From: Serinus canaria
Lineage: Eukaryota; Chordata; Aves; Passeriformes; Fringillidae
Length of the DNA stretch: 64,000 nt
Assembly: GCF_022539315.1 (NCBI RefSeq)
Contig: NC_066315.1
Location: forward strand, 123,221,874 to 123,285,873
Direction of reading: 5' to 3'
Below, one piece after another: positions 14,368 through 29,061 of this stretch. The first letter of the stretch is position 1. The number at the start of each line of letters is the position of its first letter. The translations under genes and the position numbers were made by a program. A model generated the notes under the pieces. It saw nothing but the letters and a program-made list of their open reading frames with translations, was not told the DNA's origin and made no database searches.

Positions 14368-17300
14368 CTGAAAAATTGAAAGCAATTATTAAATTTTCCT
14401 TTAATTTGCCTAAAATGAGAAACAACCCACTACCCACAGGCATTTGCTTCTAATTAATTATTTGAATTAGTGAATACCATTTCTTTGTCCTTCATAAATT
14501 CTGAAACTGCCAATAATTTCTCAAAAACGTTGAAGACTAGCCAGGAAAATAAGCAATTTTTGTCCATTTGATAAAGCGATCAACCTCTTTATGTTAAATC
14601 AAAAAGGTATTTGCATTAGAATGTCAGAAACCAGATTATAAACAACATATCTTTAATGCACACACATCTGTGCTGCATAGCTATGCAAAAGAAATCCTAC
14701 CTGCCTTCCTCCTGAAACTGCAGGAAAAAACTCAGAATTTTTCCAGATTAAACATAACAAAAAATTAAAGCGCTTCCTGCAGCCACATACTGGATTCTTT
14801 AAAAGCTGTATTTGCAAATCAGGGGTTTTCTTGGAGCAGAAAAATAATTTGCTATGATCCAAAGGGGATCCCTTCTCCCAGAAGGCAAAGGGGAGCAAGT
14901 AATGGCGGCAGGATATCTGTGAGAGCCATCACAGAGCAGGGACACACACCCAGGAGCAACACCAGGCTGTCTCTTGGCTAGCACTTCCCAGATCTCCTGG
15001 TCTGCCACTCCCCACAAGCAAAGACTTCCCAAGCAAACAGGTGTCTTAACAAATACACTACCATGCTGGAATACAATGTGCTGGTGTTTATAAAGCAAAC
15101 TATTGCAGGGCTGCAGGGAAGACCCCGAAAACTCATCAGAACCAAGCAACTCCATCTTCCCAGCAACCAAAACAAAGCACAAGGACCTAGATTTCCTGTG
15201 AAATCCATTCCCTGGACAGCTACACTTCCACAGTTTCACAGGGGCAGACCTATCTGTGAGGTGACCCCTCCAACCAACCCAAACAACCAAGCAAAATACG
15301 GCCCAACAAAGTGGCAGCTTCTCCTGCCTTGAGCAGAGGTACTTTCACACCACATGCACTTGCTCAAAGAAATCTAGGTGCCTTCTAGAGCTGGCAAACT
15401 GGATTTTAAAACATTTTAAAATTATTGCTGATCTTTACATTGAAGATATCCAAGCTGTATTGTCCTCAGATAGTAACAGCACCAATAAACTGAAATTCCA
15501 ATGTCAATTCTTCCAACTTATTCCTCCTTTTCATCATCCAAAAAATTAATCAATGTATTTGTGTATATATTTATGTAGTAAAATATATTCCTCTCCCCAC
15601 AGATCTCTGTAGATTTCAAACCTTGGCAGTTACAAAAATGGTGCAAGCAACTTGAAGTTCACAGGAAAGATACTTGCCACAGTAATTTTGCTGTACTCTG
15701 TAAACTGTATCACATCATTAATGCATAACTATTTAGGACTGATGATTTAATTGTTTCTAGTGCTTCCACTGAGGGGCTTTTAACAGTTGCTTCAAGAACA
15801 AAACAAGAGTTATTATTCTATGAACGTAAACAGTAGAAAGAATTAGACACTTTACACTTCTTCACACACAAACAGATGACACATTACCAAGAAAATCTGC
15901 CTGGAAGACAAAACAGTCAGCATGTGATCACACAGAATTAGGAGAAGACATATAAACAACACAAATTGAATTCTGATTTAATGATCTTTTTAAAAAACTT
16001 TGTAGATTTACAATTAGCCTTTTTCTGGGTGCCTGAGAATCACTGAAATGCTGAGTTGCCTTCAATTTTCATTAAAACTGACTTATAAGTAATGCAGTGA
16101 AGTAACAAAAAAGCCTGAAAATACCCAAGTTCCAATATCCAGCCCCTAGAAATTATGTAACACCAAACAAAGCTTTACATAAGACTTGATTTCCATCCCC
16201 TCCACTGCTGCATGGTCTGCCCTTGCATGACCACACCTCCCTTCCTCCCTGCCCAGGATTTCCACCTCATCAGCTGCAGAGGAGGCTTCTGTGTGGGGCA
16301 GGAGCAGCTCCCCCGCTGTGCATGGCAGGGATGGCGGTGTCACAAGTACTGGGCAGCACCAGCAGCTGCCTCCTTACCCTCTACAACCCTTAGTGTGGAA
16401 AACTCTGCCTAAAGCATGCGAGAGGGACAGCCTCCCTCATTTCCTAACTCTCCCGTGCCTGACTGAACTCAGCTTTCATCAGCATGGTTTTATCTATTCT
16501 TTTAATGCACTAAATGCATGATTGTACCAAAGAAAAAAACGTATTTTTGTCTTCTATTTATGAAATTTTAGATTTTACTCAGTTTCAGCAAATATATTGT
16601 GCCATACATTGCTGAGTTTTCTTTACAGCCCTAAGTAGTGACACCAGAAGGTTGCAGGCTCAGACTACAGCTGTATCATAAAGCCAAAACCAAAAATAGC
16701 AGAATATTTTTACTGTGATACCAGATTATCTATTCTTATATATCGAATTTATCCACATGCAGTTCAAACACATTTCATACGTCAATATGCCACAATTAAT
16801 AGTCAGCCCCATGCATACATATGGAAGTGAGGAAAGACAAAAATCACAGAGCAAATGCTTAGGTTGCAGAAGCAGCTCAGGTTCTTCAGCCAATGGCCAG
16901 AAAAAGCAGAAGACCAAATCCAATGCTTAGACTAATTCTCTTTCTCACCTTCAATTTTCAACAGATGCTTGGAAATACTAACTTCTTTCTAAACTTTCCC
17001 TTGAGAGTGACTGCATGTAAAGAATCTTTTCTGCTTCAGAAGCAGGTGATCATGAGAGAAAGCCTAGAGTTTTCCTTGATGGGCTTTCTTCAGTAGCTTT
17101 CTCCTACTCCACACGCAGTTTTTCTATTTTAATTTGTCCATGTCTCTGGAAGCCATTTCCCCTTGAGACACCTGTCCTGTCTGGAAGTGTATGGTGTCTT
17201 TTGCTGGAAATCCAACCACCTACACAAGCAGCCATTGATGTGAGTAATGCTGAGGGCCACGGTCATTTGAATGATCAGGTTCCTCACTTTGTGGCAAACA

Positions 17301-20300
17301 CTGATTAATGACCAGGACACCTCAGATTTCAAGCTCTGCTTCACCAGCACACATAGTTCAGAGATAGTAAGGATAATTCCCAATATATCTTTCCAGACAG
17401 TTAACTATTCTGTCATATTTTATCAGTAACTTTTTTTTTTTCATAGATCCTTAATATTCTTTTATCCACTTGAGTCTTAGAGTGATCCTTCAAGTCCAGA
17501 ATGTTTCAGCAAAAATCCTGTGGAAGATCTAGTCAAACCTGTCTAGGCCTGTCTCACAGACAGAACGTAAGACTTTGACACCATTTTATTTCAGCTTACT
17601 TCCAATACTTCACATTTCTCCATCCTTTGCTGTTCTCAAATTCCATGATTACATTATTCCCGAATGGTTCAGCTTTTCCTGTCCTCCAATATTGCCATCT
17701 TATTGCCTCCAGTATCAACTACTGGTAAATTTTTTGTCCTTTTCATGCACTTGATGAATTATCACTCATACAAGCCACTTGATAATAGGCTGTTTTTCTA
17801 TGCAATTCACTGTGTATTTTCACCCTTAAGCCATTAGCAACCTTCAGCTAACTTTCAACAGAGTTCTTTACAACCTGGCCTCAGGCAACCACATCACTTG
17901 GAAGCTCAGTCACAGAAACAGGAGCTATAAACCACCTGTAAATTAAAAAAAAATAGTATTGTTTCTCTCTGCAGTTACCTCCTCCTGCCTTTGTCAATTC
18001 CACCCGTCCCATCACTATTGGGCAAGGGAGACTTCTGATACTGTGCTCCTTGGAAACAACCATATTACCCAAGCGTTCCCCACTGGAGCTCAAGCATGGG
18101 ACAGTGCCAGAGCTGAGGTCTGATGTGGTGTTACTAATTCAGTAATCATCCTGCAAAAACTGAAAAACATTTCTTGCTTTGGTTTCTAAGTCAAAACTTT
18201 ATTAAGAAAGCCTTTCAATTTCTGCTTCAAAGTTGTCAAGACAATCATATCTATTCAGATTGAGGGTTTTACTTTTAAGTTAAGGGTTTTACCTTAAAGC
18301 TTGATTCATTATTATTAAACAACAAAGTTTAATAATCCATGTGACAGCTAAATTATTTGCACAGTTACTATTTTCAGCAGTATATTAATAGGTTTTCATT
18401 GCAAACCTATCTTAACCTGCCTATAGAAAGTTTTATATGGTGGTATTTTGTCATAACCAAATTGCTGGTGCTGAACTCCACATCAAGGCCATGTGTTGCA
18501 ATGTAAGTCCTGTCCAAAATGAGCATGCTTAACACTGACACAAACTGGGGCATTTAGAGAAGTGTTTCACTATTCCTTACAGATGATGTACAGGCTGCAA
18601 TTTTTCAGGAGTTTAGGCCTTAACTTATGTGCAATCAATTTTTGCCCTACCCTTGCTCTTGCACATCCTGATAAGATGCTGACAATGCAGTCAAACCTCG
18701 GTCTCCTCCAATTTCAGTTAAATTTCAGCTTGCATTTTACCCTGAACAGCAAAAAATTATTGATCAAAAAGACAACTCAGGCACTGAATTGCCTATTCAA
18801 AGGATCAGTGAACACGAGAATAAGTAGACCTATCACATTTATATGGAAACACAGTGACTCAGATTTGACAGATTATTATGTCACCCCTTGAGTATAACCT
18901 GACTGGACTTTATCATCTTCCCTTACTTATGGTACACTGCTGCTTAAAAACTGAAGTTATTGATTTACAAATAGCTCACTAGTATTTAACAGGCATTAAG
19001 ATATCTGTGTTTCCTACACAATGGAAAGCACTGAATTCCCAAGAATATTAGCATTGTGACCCATCTGTATGGAAATCTATCTTCAAATGTGAAAAATTAC
19101 TCCTACCCGTATTCTTTCAAATTTCCTATTTTTTGGTGCAACACCTGTGGATTCAGGTGGGCACAGCAGGAATAGAAAAATAATTTTTAACAGGCTCTCT
19201 AACAGACTACACCGACAGATGGAAACACAACAAAGCATTGAAAGAATTGCCACACCACATACCATGCCTACTTTGCTGACAGTTTTATCAACATCTCAAG
19301 GGCTGATTTCCACATGGCAGCTGCCCAGCTCAACAGAGCACTGCCTCCCACCCCTGTGACTCGATGAAGCACCTTCCATGAGGCTACACCGATTTACACC
19401 AGATGAAGAAGATGCTATCACAAGCATGACTGCATCTGCCTGCCAAGAAACAGGCCTGCAGCCACAGCCTCGGCAGAGAGGGGCTTGCAGCTCACTGTCA
19501 GGCAGCAGAGCAGCGAGAGCCCAGCAGGCCTCCTTAACCTTCTGGGGGGGACACTGGATAACTTATGTTTCTCCTCATAATGTCTCCTGGGATCTGGAAG
19601 GGCTAAGACATATGAGAAAGCTGAGCATGTCCCTTCCACACACACTTTGAATCCTAGAGGACTGTAAAATAAATAATCTTCCAACTGTGGCCTATTTTGT
19701 GCCATTATGTTTTGTCCATACAGATAACAAAGCTAACTTTACAATAAAAGCAAAGAAGTACCTCTAAAATACAATAAAACTATTTTACAAGGCAAGTATC
19801 TGTAGAAAAGTTGACTGCATCCAAAGCTCCCTATAAACAAACACACTAGTGGAAATACATTTTGGGAATCTAGTTTAGGTAATCCCACCATTTCTTAATA
19901 ATCCTGAAGCCATTGTCATGTATCCATTTTTGTACAAACTTCTTTTTCTCCCTCAACCCATAAAGCTGTATTTCCTTTAGCTCACCTACACACCACTCTA
20001 ACTGGACTCAACTCCAGTGTCACTTCATTCCAAAATCAACAAGATCCCTCACAAGCCACACTAGGCTGTTTTCTGGAGTGGGGGAGGGGTGGTGGTATGT
20101 GTGTGTGGGTGTAACATGCTAATTAAAAAACACATATCAAAAAACCCCACCCCACCAGCAATCTCTCAACTCACTGCTCCAATTCTGGCTATTTGCATTG
20201 TCAACAGATAAATAATTTTAACAGTGAGTCCTAGGCCTATGCACAATATTAACACTACACAGCTGATCAAGAAGACACAGTTTTGGATGTGGATTTTTGG

Positions 20301-23300
20301 TTTCCATCGGATTTATGATGTAATCAGCTGATCTAATTCCATCAAAAAACTCTTTAGATTAAACACCAATTAAAAAAACACCAGATTAGACAGATTAGCT
20401 ATGAGATGGTTTAGCACCAGCCAACCGGCTGTATAACTCTGCTGCTTTTCATAAACAGTTTTTTGATTCTGGCTTTGTGACCACCTCTTTCCTTTTTCTG
20501 AAATAGATGTAATCACCCTAAGTGTTTGGGACTGCCAATAAAACTCCCAACTAGCAAGAAAACAAAAGTTCCAGGATTTTTTTAATTAAACAAGGCTTTA
20601 GCAACATTTTTGATCCATTACAAAACAAACGGGCAGCTCAATGGGGAAGTGAAAGAAGGAATCAATATATTTCAGTCTAGCATGTTAATGGGAAACAAGA
20701 ATGAGATGTGTATACATAACATAACACACATTTAAAATGTTCAGCCAAAACAAGAACTCAAAAAGGCCCTTTTCAGGCCAGCCTGAACAGTCAGACAATG
20801 CTCTAGGGACAGGGATAAGCCACTTTTCTCAACAAGAAAGAAATCAGGAATAAAGTTCACAACAAAACACAACAAGCAAAAATGAGAAACACCAAACTTG
20901 CTACGAAAATTAAATGCAAGGAAAAAAAATTAAATTAAATCTCTGGAAGGACAAAGATTTTGGTTCACTCATATTGCTTTGTACAATATTTCCAGTTCAG
21001 GTTCCTATAACAGAGGGGTTTTTTTACATTAAAAGGCTCTAATTTTTGACATTCAAAAACAGTGTCCTCACTGGAAGGAAAGAATGCATCAAATTTCCAT
21101 TTTGCCAGAAATCTCTATTCATAGTGAAACACAAAGAGATAAGACAGATTTTCGTAATGATGCTTGGAAATAATCTGCCCTGAATTTCAATGTATTATTA
21201 CATTTTCGAATATACTTTGCATTTAATTACTCGCTTCACCAGTAGTTGCTCATTACATATAAATCATGTTGATCTAATCACTCTAAGCATTTATAAATTG
21301 TTGGTCTCTAACAATATAGAACATAATGCATTTTAAGGTCACTGTAAGTGTTCCTTACAATATATAGTACACATTAATGTACAGTAATGTACTATTCATC
21401 TTCAACCAGACTAGGACAAAATCTCTATCTTCATCTGACCAAACATAGAAAACCATCCATAGAATATATTTTTTATGTATTAAAACCCAACTCTAAGCAT
21501 GTTAACTTGCCTGGATTCACAATACAGTGTTATGCAGCAAGAACTGGAGTGAGCAAGAAGTTTCTATCCTCCCATCACCCTTTCGTGCATGTCAGCACTT
21601 AGCTGGCTGAACATAACTCATCTACAAAAACCACATATCCCAGCACCAGTTTAAGGTGTTTCTGAGTTATAGAGAATCTACCCAGATGAATGACAGAAAC
21701 TTTCACTCCCACATTTGAAATCTAGTACCCAGCCAGGTACCTGTTGTACCCCAAATAAAACCTCCACCACCTTCTGACATCTGAAATACTATACTAACTG
21801 GCACAGGAAGCATAAATGTTATTAAAACTGGACAGAAAGGTCTCACTAAGATTACAAGGGAAGACAGCAAGGAACACTGGGAATTCATGGTCCTTCCCAT
21901 ACACCATTTTCAGGTCTGAACAAATATAATTCAGAGGTATTTGTGCCTTTTTCTCTCCACCACATCAATAAATAATGAAGATGTGGAAGTACGGTTGCTT
22001 TCTTTCCCATCCCATATGCAGGCATAGTAAGTTCCTCACAGAAAAGTACACGACATAACTTCTAACATTATCAGACACCAATCAGTAACAGCTACCAAAT
22101 TTTACTACTAATCACTGAAAGTGTGCATCTTTGAAATTTGCTTGCAATGTTTAAGTCTCAGAGAAATAACTCTGTGTTCTGTGTCCTGGCTATGCTGTGT
22201 ACATAGGGGTGTGACCTGCAGTGACCACCCTGCAAACCCAACTAGCTGGGTTCCAACTGAACACTGGCCCCCAGGCTTGGCATCAGTGGCAGGATCTCAG
22301 CAGAGCTATTTCAGCTCTGTTTTCATTTTCTTAAATAAAACAAGTGCCTGAGAAACACCCTGCCTCTAAACATCTAAAAATATAGTACCTTGGAAAGCCT
22401 TAAGCAGGAGGAAAGTGGAGGGTCAGAGTTGCAAAAAGCAGGTTAATTTTTTATTTAGGAATTCTGTTGCTTTAATCTTTGCCAAGCATGCTTACCACTG
22501 AGTGCTTGGTACTCCACCACACTTTTAGCAGGACTTGCAGGCCAGGAATGGGCAGTCATAATTGCCTTCCCAATTACTGGTTGCACAGAAAGTGAATTTA
22601 AAATTAACTAAACCAATTATCACATATTTTTTCTCACAAGGACCTACGTGCCTGGCCATGCAAGTGGGAAGGAAGGGTTCGTGCCAGGCAGCAGGTTTCC
22701 CTCACCTCTCCTGCAGTGAAAGCAGTGTAAGGAATGCCCAATGCCACCAGAGCAACCTGTGGCCACACAGATGAGGATCTGGAAATGTCTGCCCTGGGCT
22801 GGTCAAGAAGAACAGGAGAAAAGAGGAGGATACACTGGGGTCTTGCTGGTCACCTCTGGGGAAGCTTAAAAAACCCTGGAATAGGAGAAAAAAAACCCAA
22901 GCATGCTAATGTGGGCCAGCAGGGAAGTTCAAATAAACCTTTTCTGTTCTTATCTCTGTTGCATTACTAGATGTACTTACAAGCAGCAAGCAGTGAGCAA
23001 CATCAAACCAGGTGTTCCCACTGCACTGACTGAAGTTCTGAAACCTCATGTCAGGGTATTTTTTATGGTATGCCTATGAATATCTATTTTCTATGAAATG
23101 GTGATTTTACTTGTAAGAGATGCAAAAAAGATCCTAGAACACAGTGGGGTAAAGTACCTACTGTCTTTGCTGCCCCTAATTTTGATTGTCTGGATCAAAA
23201 AGTTGTATACACCAGCTTATGTAGCTTAATACAGCTTTGTGTATAGACTGTCTTACTAAATATGGCCTTTACTAGCTGAATTTCATGTGCAAATAAAATA

Positions 23301-26276
23301 TATTTTAACTATTTCAAGACCATTGCTGAAGATGTACAAGACACTCCACCTGTTTCTCTCTTCATCTGCTGGTGATCTGGGATCAGCAAAGACGGCAGCA
23401 GCTCAAAGAAGTACTAGCACTTCTATAATCTCATTCAGGATCAAGTAAGTAAGAGCTCACAAAAATCAAACTAAGAGGGAGTGGGGAACTCTCCACACTT
23501 AGCAGAAGGTTTTGGAAATGCTGCCTCATTGCTCCTCAGCAAAAAAACCCTTCATTGGTACATCTGCATTTGAAAACCCTCCTCCTCTTGACTGGACAGA
23601 GATATAAAGTAGGATATTTTTAGTGAAAAAAAAAACAGGTTAGCTTTATTTTCAAGATCTCTTGCAATTAAGATACAGAGGTGTGAGATTTCTGAGGTCA
23701 AAAGTTATTTTCTGACTTTGAAAGCAGCCAGCTGAGATGAGATACTGTAGATCTCAGATCACTTAGAACAGTATGGAAATGCAATCCATTTGCCTTTACA
23801 TCCTGGAACTTTGCTCTTTTTTGTTTGTTTAAATTGTGGCATTTCAGTGAAATAAAACCAAGGGAGTTCACAGATGTATGCAACTGTTTTAACATCTGAA
23901 TGAAGTAAGTGCTGTGAATGAAAGGGTCAATGCTGATCCCTGATGCTGAAAGCCTGGAAGAGATATTACAAGACAAAAAATAAGCACAAGTCCTTATCTT
24001 CTCTAACAGATCTTGACCCTGGAAGTAGAAAGCATGATCCCTCAGCAGAGTAGAAAAAGCAAGAAGCACTGCTCCAACAGAAGATTCTCCCAAGTATGAG
24101 TTCAACTCGAGACAAAATCATGTAGCAGGTTTTCTGCTCAGATTAGGAGAGGTGCCAAAAAAGAGTTTATTTTTGTGTCTGACTACACAATAAACAGTAT
24201 CACAGAGTTACAACTCATTACCCCTGGAAGCAACAGAATAACATCAGTAAAAACATGCAGAGGCGAAAGGCCACCTTCTCCAGCTGCTCCAGAAAACAGC
24301 CCTCCATCAAACCACTACAGGGATGCAATAATATCTCACAGTAGAAAAGCCTTCACAAAGAACCTGAAGGACCATCAGGCCCAAAGTAAAGTACAGTCCA
24401 ACTGCCACATGGCTTCTAAAGGATGAAGGCTTGCTCCATTTCTAACCTGCTCTTTCCTCCATATGCCTGTCCTAGCTGAGATATCCTATCTTTTCCTCTG
24501 CACTATCAGGATGTTTGGCAAGCTCTTCCTTGAGCCACCATAACTGAAGGACAGCACAGAGTCTACAGACGCTGCTGCACATGTTTTCCACTGTTTCAGT
24601 AACCCACAAAAGCACACAATGAATTCTGGCACAACCACAAGGCTGCCTGAGTAACTGGGAGCTGGAGGAAAGGAATACTTTACCCTTTTTGGAACTGATG
24701 AAACATAAACTCCACAAACTCCAGTTTGTGGCACATCCAGTGCCCAGGCACAAAGCACTCTATGCTATCCATGTTCCTGCTCCAGCAGATGGACCTACCA
24801 GCATGGAGAAAGAAACACCTGCAAGACCAAGCACTTCTCTCCTGCTCTGAAAAGGTAGGGACAATTGTCTGAAACAGTGTTGGTCACACATACTGAAGCA
24901 AAATATCACTGTAAATCCTTAGCAACCACCAATTCACCTTTATTAATTTCACTGCTTCTTCTGTATAGCTCTGTAAATCAGATCTGAATGGCTGTCCATG
25001 GCCTTATAGATCACCACTGACCTAGATCTAAAGGCAGCAAGGCCTGCATCACAGTGTTCTCTTTAAAGTATTTTAAAGTAGAAATATCAGATTTTTTTTC
25101 CTCTGGAGGTACTCACATTTCTCATCACTGCATTATAGAAAGAAAACTGTTGAGAAATATGAGGTAAAAAGCATTTTGGATCCAATGAGAGGTTTTTTTA
25201 TACCATTTTAAAGGGACATGCATACATACATAAAAGACCAGGCTGGCTCAAATGTTTATCTTGCCAGCTTTACAATGTCCAGCTTATAGAAGGTGATTGT
25301 ACAATTTGCTCTCTATGTCAGTATGATGTAGGCATCAGTCACTTTATCTGCTGAAGCACAAAATAAAATTTAAGTAACCATGCAATCCTGACTGCTTGTT
25401 TTAACAGCACTGCCCATCTAAAGTTCAAATAATCTTTTATCCACCATGTAAAAAAATGCATGAAAGATGGTAAAACACCAAGCTATATAATTTCACGCAT
25501 CAGTATCCTATCACTGAGGCATTTTACCTTCCCTCTGATTCTGTGTTGAGTGATCATAACAGTCTTTTACTATTATTGGGACCACTATGAAATAGTTCTA
25601 GTCTACTAGTAGATTTATACTTGTGTTCAATTAATTGGGCTGAAATCCTAAATCTGCTTAAACTAGCAGGACTTTTCCATCAACTTCAGCTGGGTCAGGA
25701 TTTTATGGAAATTAAATTCTGTGTGTTTTGAAAAACACAAATAAAAAAATCTGTATTTTTATTCAAAGTCCAAGCAACAGAAGTTGTTCAGTTTCCTGTC
25801 TTCATTAGTTTTGTTGTCAAACAACAAATACCACCCACACATGTACTTTTTAATACAATACGACAAATGTCACTGCAATAATCATTTGAGATTGGAAAGT
25901 TTGGCCAGGTGCCAGAGTAGTGAAAGTGATCCTATCACAGATTGTTCAGCAGCAGCAGTGGTAACATTAAATTCCTGTGTGCTCTGCTCAGCAACACGCT
26001 ACAGTGAAAAACATGAACACAAGTTCATGAAATTAAAGCTGATTCCCAGAGGAGCTAATGAACATTCTTTTCATTCACCTTCTATTTTCTGTTCAATTTT
26101 TGTAAATAAATAAAAACACTTAAGAGTTTCTCTTTTGACCTATTGTCCTTTTGTAGTCTTTGGGCTGGCCTTAAGCTGCAGTATTAGTCAAGCTGCTAAA
26201 CTATTTTTAGAAATAAGCAATTCAATAAATCACTTGAAAGCATTATAAAGCCAATGTGGACTCATTCTGAGGGAAT

Positions 26277-26290
26277 AAAAAAAAAAAAAA
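26277..26290. repeat. poly-A run (14 A)
   Basis: This is a short homopolymer in ZNF704 intron 1, about 400 bases upstream of the CR1 pair. Confidence 0.93.
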
Positions 26291-26684
26291 GCATAATTGC
26301 TCAATCCACACAGTATTTACAAAGCAGACACCAGCAAGGACCAGCATGCTCCTGGCTGGCCAAGCAGCCAAATTCTCATCTTTGAGGCACCAATTTATCC
26401 CACAGTCTTGTAAGAGCTCTCCGTTGCTCTTGTAACACTGGAATTTCTAATCTAGCAGCTGGAAAAACAGAGTAGGACTTGAGGGTTCAAAGCTGATTTA
26501 CAGGGTTCTTAGACTTTTCTGTAACCTTGGGTCTGAAGAAAGCTTGGAAGAGCATAGGATCAACAAAGGCACAGATGGTCTGTGCATCTGCACTTGTCAC
26601 AGGACACATTACAAATGTTAGTTACCAGCCCATGAAAAGCACTTTCTCAATACTTAAGTTTTAAGATAAAAAAAATGTCACTTC

Positions 26685-27533
26685 TGTCTCCAAGGAAGAA
26701 CCAGGGAACTACAGGCTGGCTGGTTCTCTTCATCTTGATCCCTGGGAAGGGATCACAAGACAAGGAGGGCTGGCTGATACATCTGACATCATGCTGCCAC
26801 TCAGAGAAACCTTGACAGGTTAGAGAAATGAGCCAAGAGGAACCTCAAGAAACCCAACCAGGGGAACTGTGAAGTCCTGGACCTGAGGAAGGACAATCCC
26901 AGGGAGGAACAATCTCAGGCACTAGTTTGTGCTGGAGACCACCCAGTTGGAAAACAGCTTTGTAGAAAAGCTGAACCATGTCCTGTGCTGCATTAGGCAA
27001 AGTACTGACAGCAGGTGGAGGGAGGTGATCCTGGTGCCTCTACTAAGGCACTGGAGAGGCCACACCTGGAATGACAGGTTCAGTTCTGGGATCCCAAATA
27101 CAGGAAAGACACGGATACACCAAAGAATGTGCAGCAAAAGGCCACCAGAATGATTTCAACATGGAGAAGAAAAGGCTTTGGAGAAACCTTATTGCAGTCT
27201 TCTAGTACTTCCAAGGTACAAAGGAAGGAGAGGGATTTTTTTATATGGGCAGATAGTGACAGGACAAAAAAGCAATGGTTTTAAAATGAAAAGAGGGCAA
27301 GTTTAGAATAGTTGCTAGGAAGAAATTCTTTACTCAGAGGGTGGTGAAACACTGGAACAGGTGCCCAGAGAAGTGGTGGATACCCCAGCCCTGAAGTGTT
27401 CAAGGCCAGGTTGGATGGAGCTCTGAGCAACCTGGTCTAGTCAGTGAGTGGCATCCCTGCCCATGGCAAGAGGCTTGGAACTAAATGATCTTTAAGGTGC
27501 TTTCCATTCCAAACTGGTCTATGATTTTGTGAC
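26685..27533 (+). mobile_element. CR1 LINE, truncated copy
   Basis: This is a degraded CR1 retrotransposon in ZNF704 intron 1, antisense to the gene. The left part resembles the ORF2 region (CAGGGAACTACAGGCTGGCT corresponds to the reverse-transcriptase GNYRL/GNYRP block). The middle holds the conserved CR1 stretch around GAGAGGCCACACCTGGA. The right part is CR1 3' UTR (GGTGGTGAAACACTGGAACA, GTTCAAGGCCAGGTTGGATG) and ends CTGGTCTATGATTTTGTGA. Frames are broken throughout, so it is not functional. The left limit is approximate. Confidence 0.88.
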
Positions 27534-27540
27534 TAAGAGA

Positions 27541-27903
27541 CTGGACTATCTCCTACGAGGAGAGGTAGAACTCTTCAGCCAGGAGAAGAGAGGGCTCAGG
27601 GGAATCTTAAAAATGTCTAGAAACAGGGAATGGAGAGAACAGAGAGCCAGGCTCTTCTCAGCAGTGCCCAGTGCCAGGACCACAGGAGGTTCCCTCTGAA
27701 CATCAGGAAACACTTCTTCATTGTGAGGGTGACCCAGCAGTGGCACAGGTTGCTGAAACAGGCTGTGGAGTCTCCCTCCTTGAAGATATTCAAAACCCAC
27801 CTGGACATGGTCCTGGGAATCAGCTCTACATGACCCTACTGGAGCCGGGGGGTTGGGCCAGGTGATTTCCAAGGGTCCCCTCCCAATTCAAACATTCTAT
27901 GAC
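27541..27903 (+). mobile_element. CR1 LINE, second 3' end fragment
   Basis: This is a separate CR1 copy, starting only a few bases after the previous one ends and in the same orientation. It encodes the well-preserved ORF2 C-terminal remnant FPLNIRKHFFIVRVTQQWHR followed by VESPSLKIFKTHLDMVLG. It ends with AACATTCTATGA, a typical CR1 3' terminus. It is 5'-truncated and not functional. Its sequence is less decayed in the coding part than its neighbour, which suggests a different CR1 subfamily or age. Confidence 0.9.
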
Positions 27904-29036
27904 AGAGACTGAGAAGCACTTCTCTGTCCACTGACACATACTGAATACCTGAAGGCTTTCAACTGATCACTCTCAACTGACCTCATTCTAGACCAAAAAG
28001 AATATAACAAAAAAAGATCAGAACTGATAGTGGCTTCACTTTTACGTAGTTACAGTTTTCTAATACAATTCCTTTTAGAGGCAAAGTGGTTTTGTTTGGT
28101 CTGTGTCCAAACAACAACAACAAAATTACATTAAAAAATACCCAGCAAATTAGTCCCATTCATTCTTTATTAGGGGAGAGTGGAGAAAAAATACTACCTT
28201 ATTTTCTCACCTCCCCCATCTCTGCCTCCAGTAATCCATATTATATACAAACTTTTAAAACTTTTCAAAAGAAAGAAAAGAAAAAAATCCCAAGTCTAGC
28301 CATGAATATTCCACACCAACTTCACTGGACAGGTTTTCACTCGAGAACAAGAAGCAGCCAAACAAAGTTTGAAATTTAAAAATTATTTAACTTTATCTAC
28401 TTAAAAAAATATGGCTAAGCTGCTGGTGTTTATCTGCCTCTCTCATCTCACCCTTTAGTTGTTCCTCACAGTCCATCAGTGTCCATTCATATCTTGTGTT
28501 ACTCTTTGTAGAATTGAACAGACCAGAATCATGCTTGTTCTGAATCTGTACATAGCCTAGCCTAACAGGCTCCAAGTTCAGGACATGAGTTCTGGTGTTC
28601 TACTAACTAGCAGTATTTATAAAAATAACATCATTATTAGTCTGAAAGGAAACGGTTTATTTTCCTCTTAAGTTCCTAATGTGTCTGTCTAATACTAAGC
28701 AAAGCTGGTATTTGAAGCCTGTATTTTGCAAATTGCCTCTGAAAATACATTTACACACACACATGAAAGCTAAATTAAATAACACTTGCTAATCAAGTAG
28801 GAAAACACACTTTTTTTTGTCCACAATGAGTATATAGCCCATTCAAACTGCAAAACTGAAAGTCTGATTTAAAGGACAGCAATGAATTCACACCTGGCTT
28901 CAGAAAGAAGTAGCAAAAGAGAAGAGAGTGAATTCAATGCAGCTGAACAACACATAATTAAAAGGCAACTGATTTCTTCCACATAAGCTCTAAAGATTCT
29001 TCTGCATCCCATATATCACACAGATGTCTTTATCTT

Positions 29037-29061
29037 AAAAAAAAAAAAAAAAAAAAAAAAA
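29037..29061. repeat. poly-A run (25 A)
   Basis: This uninterrupted run of A is followed by A-rich sequence to about 29110. No processed pseudogene body was recognised upstream. Confidence 0.95.

Noticed and set aside
14799..15290. Minus-strand 163-codon frame in intron 1 near exon 2
   Set aside because: No recognisable domain, no convincing splice sites at its limits, and overlapping frames on both strands. Most likely chance.
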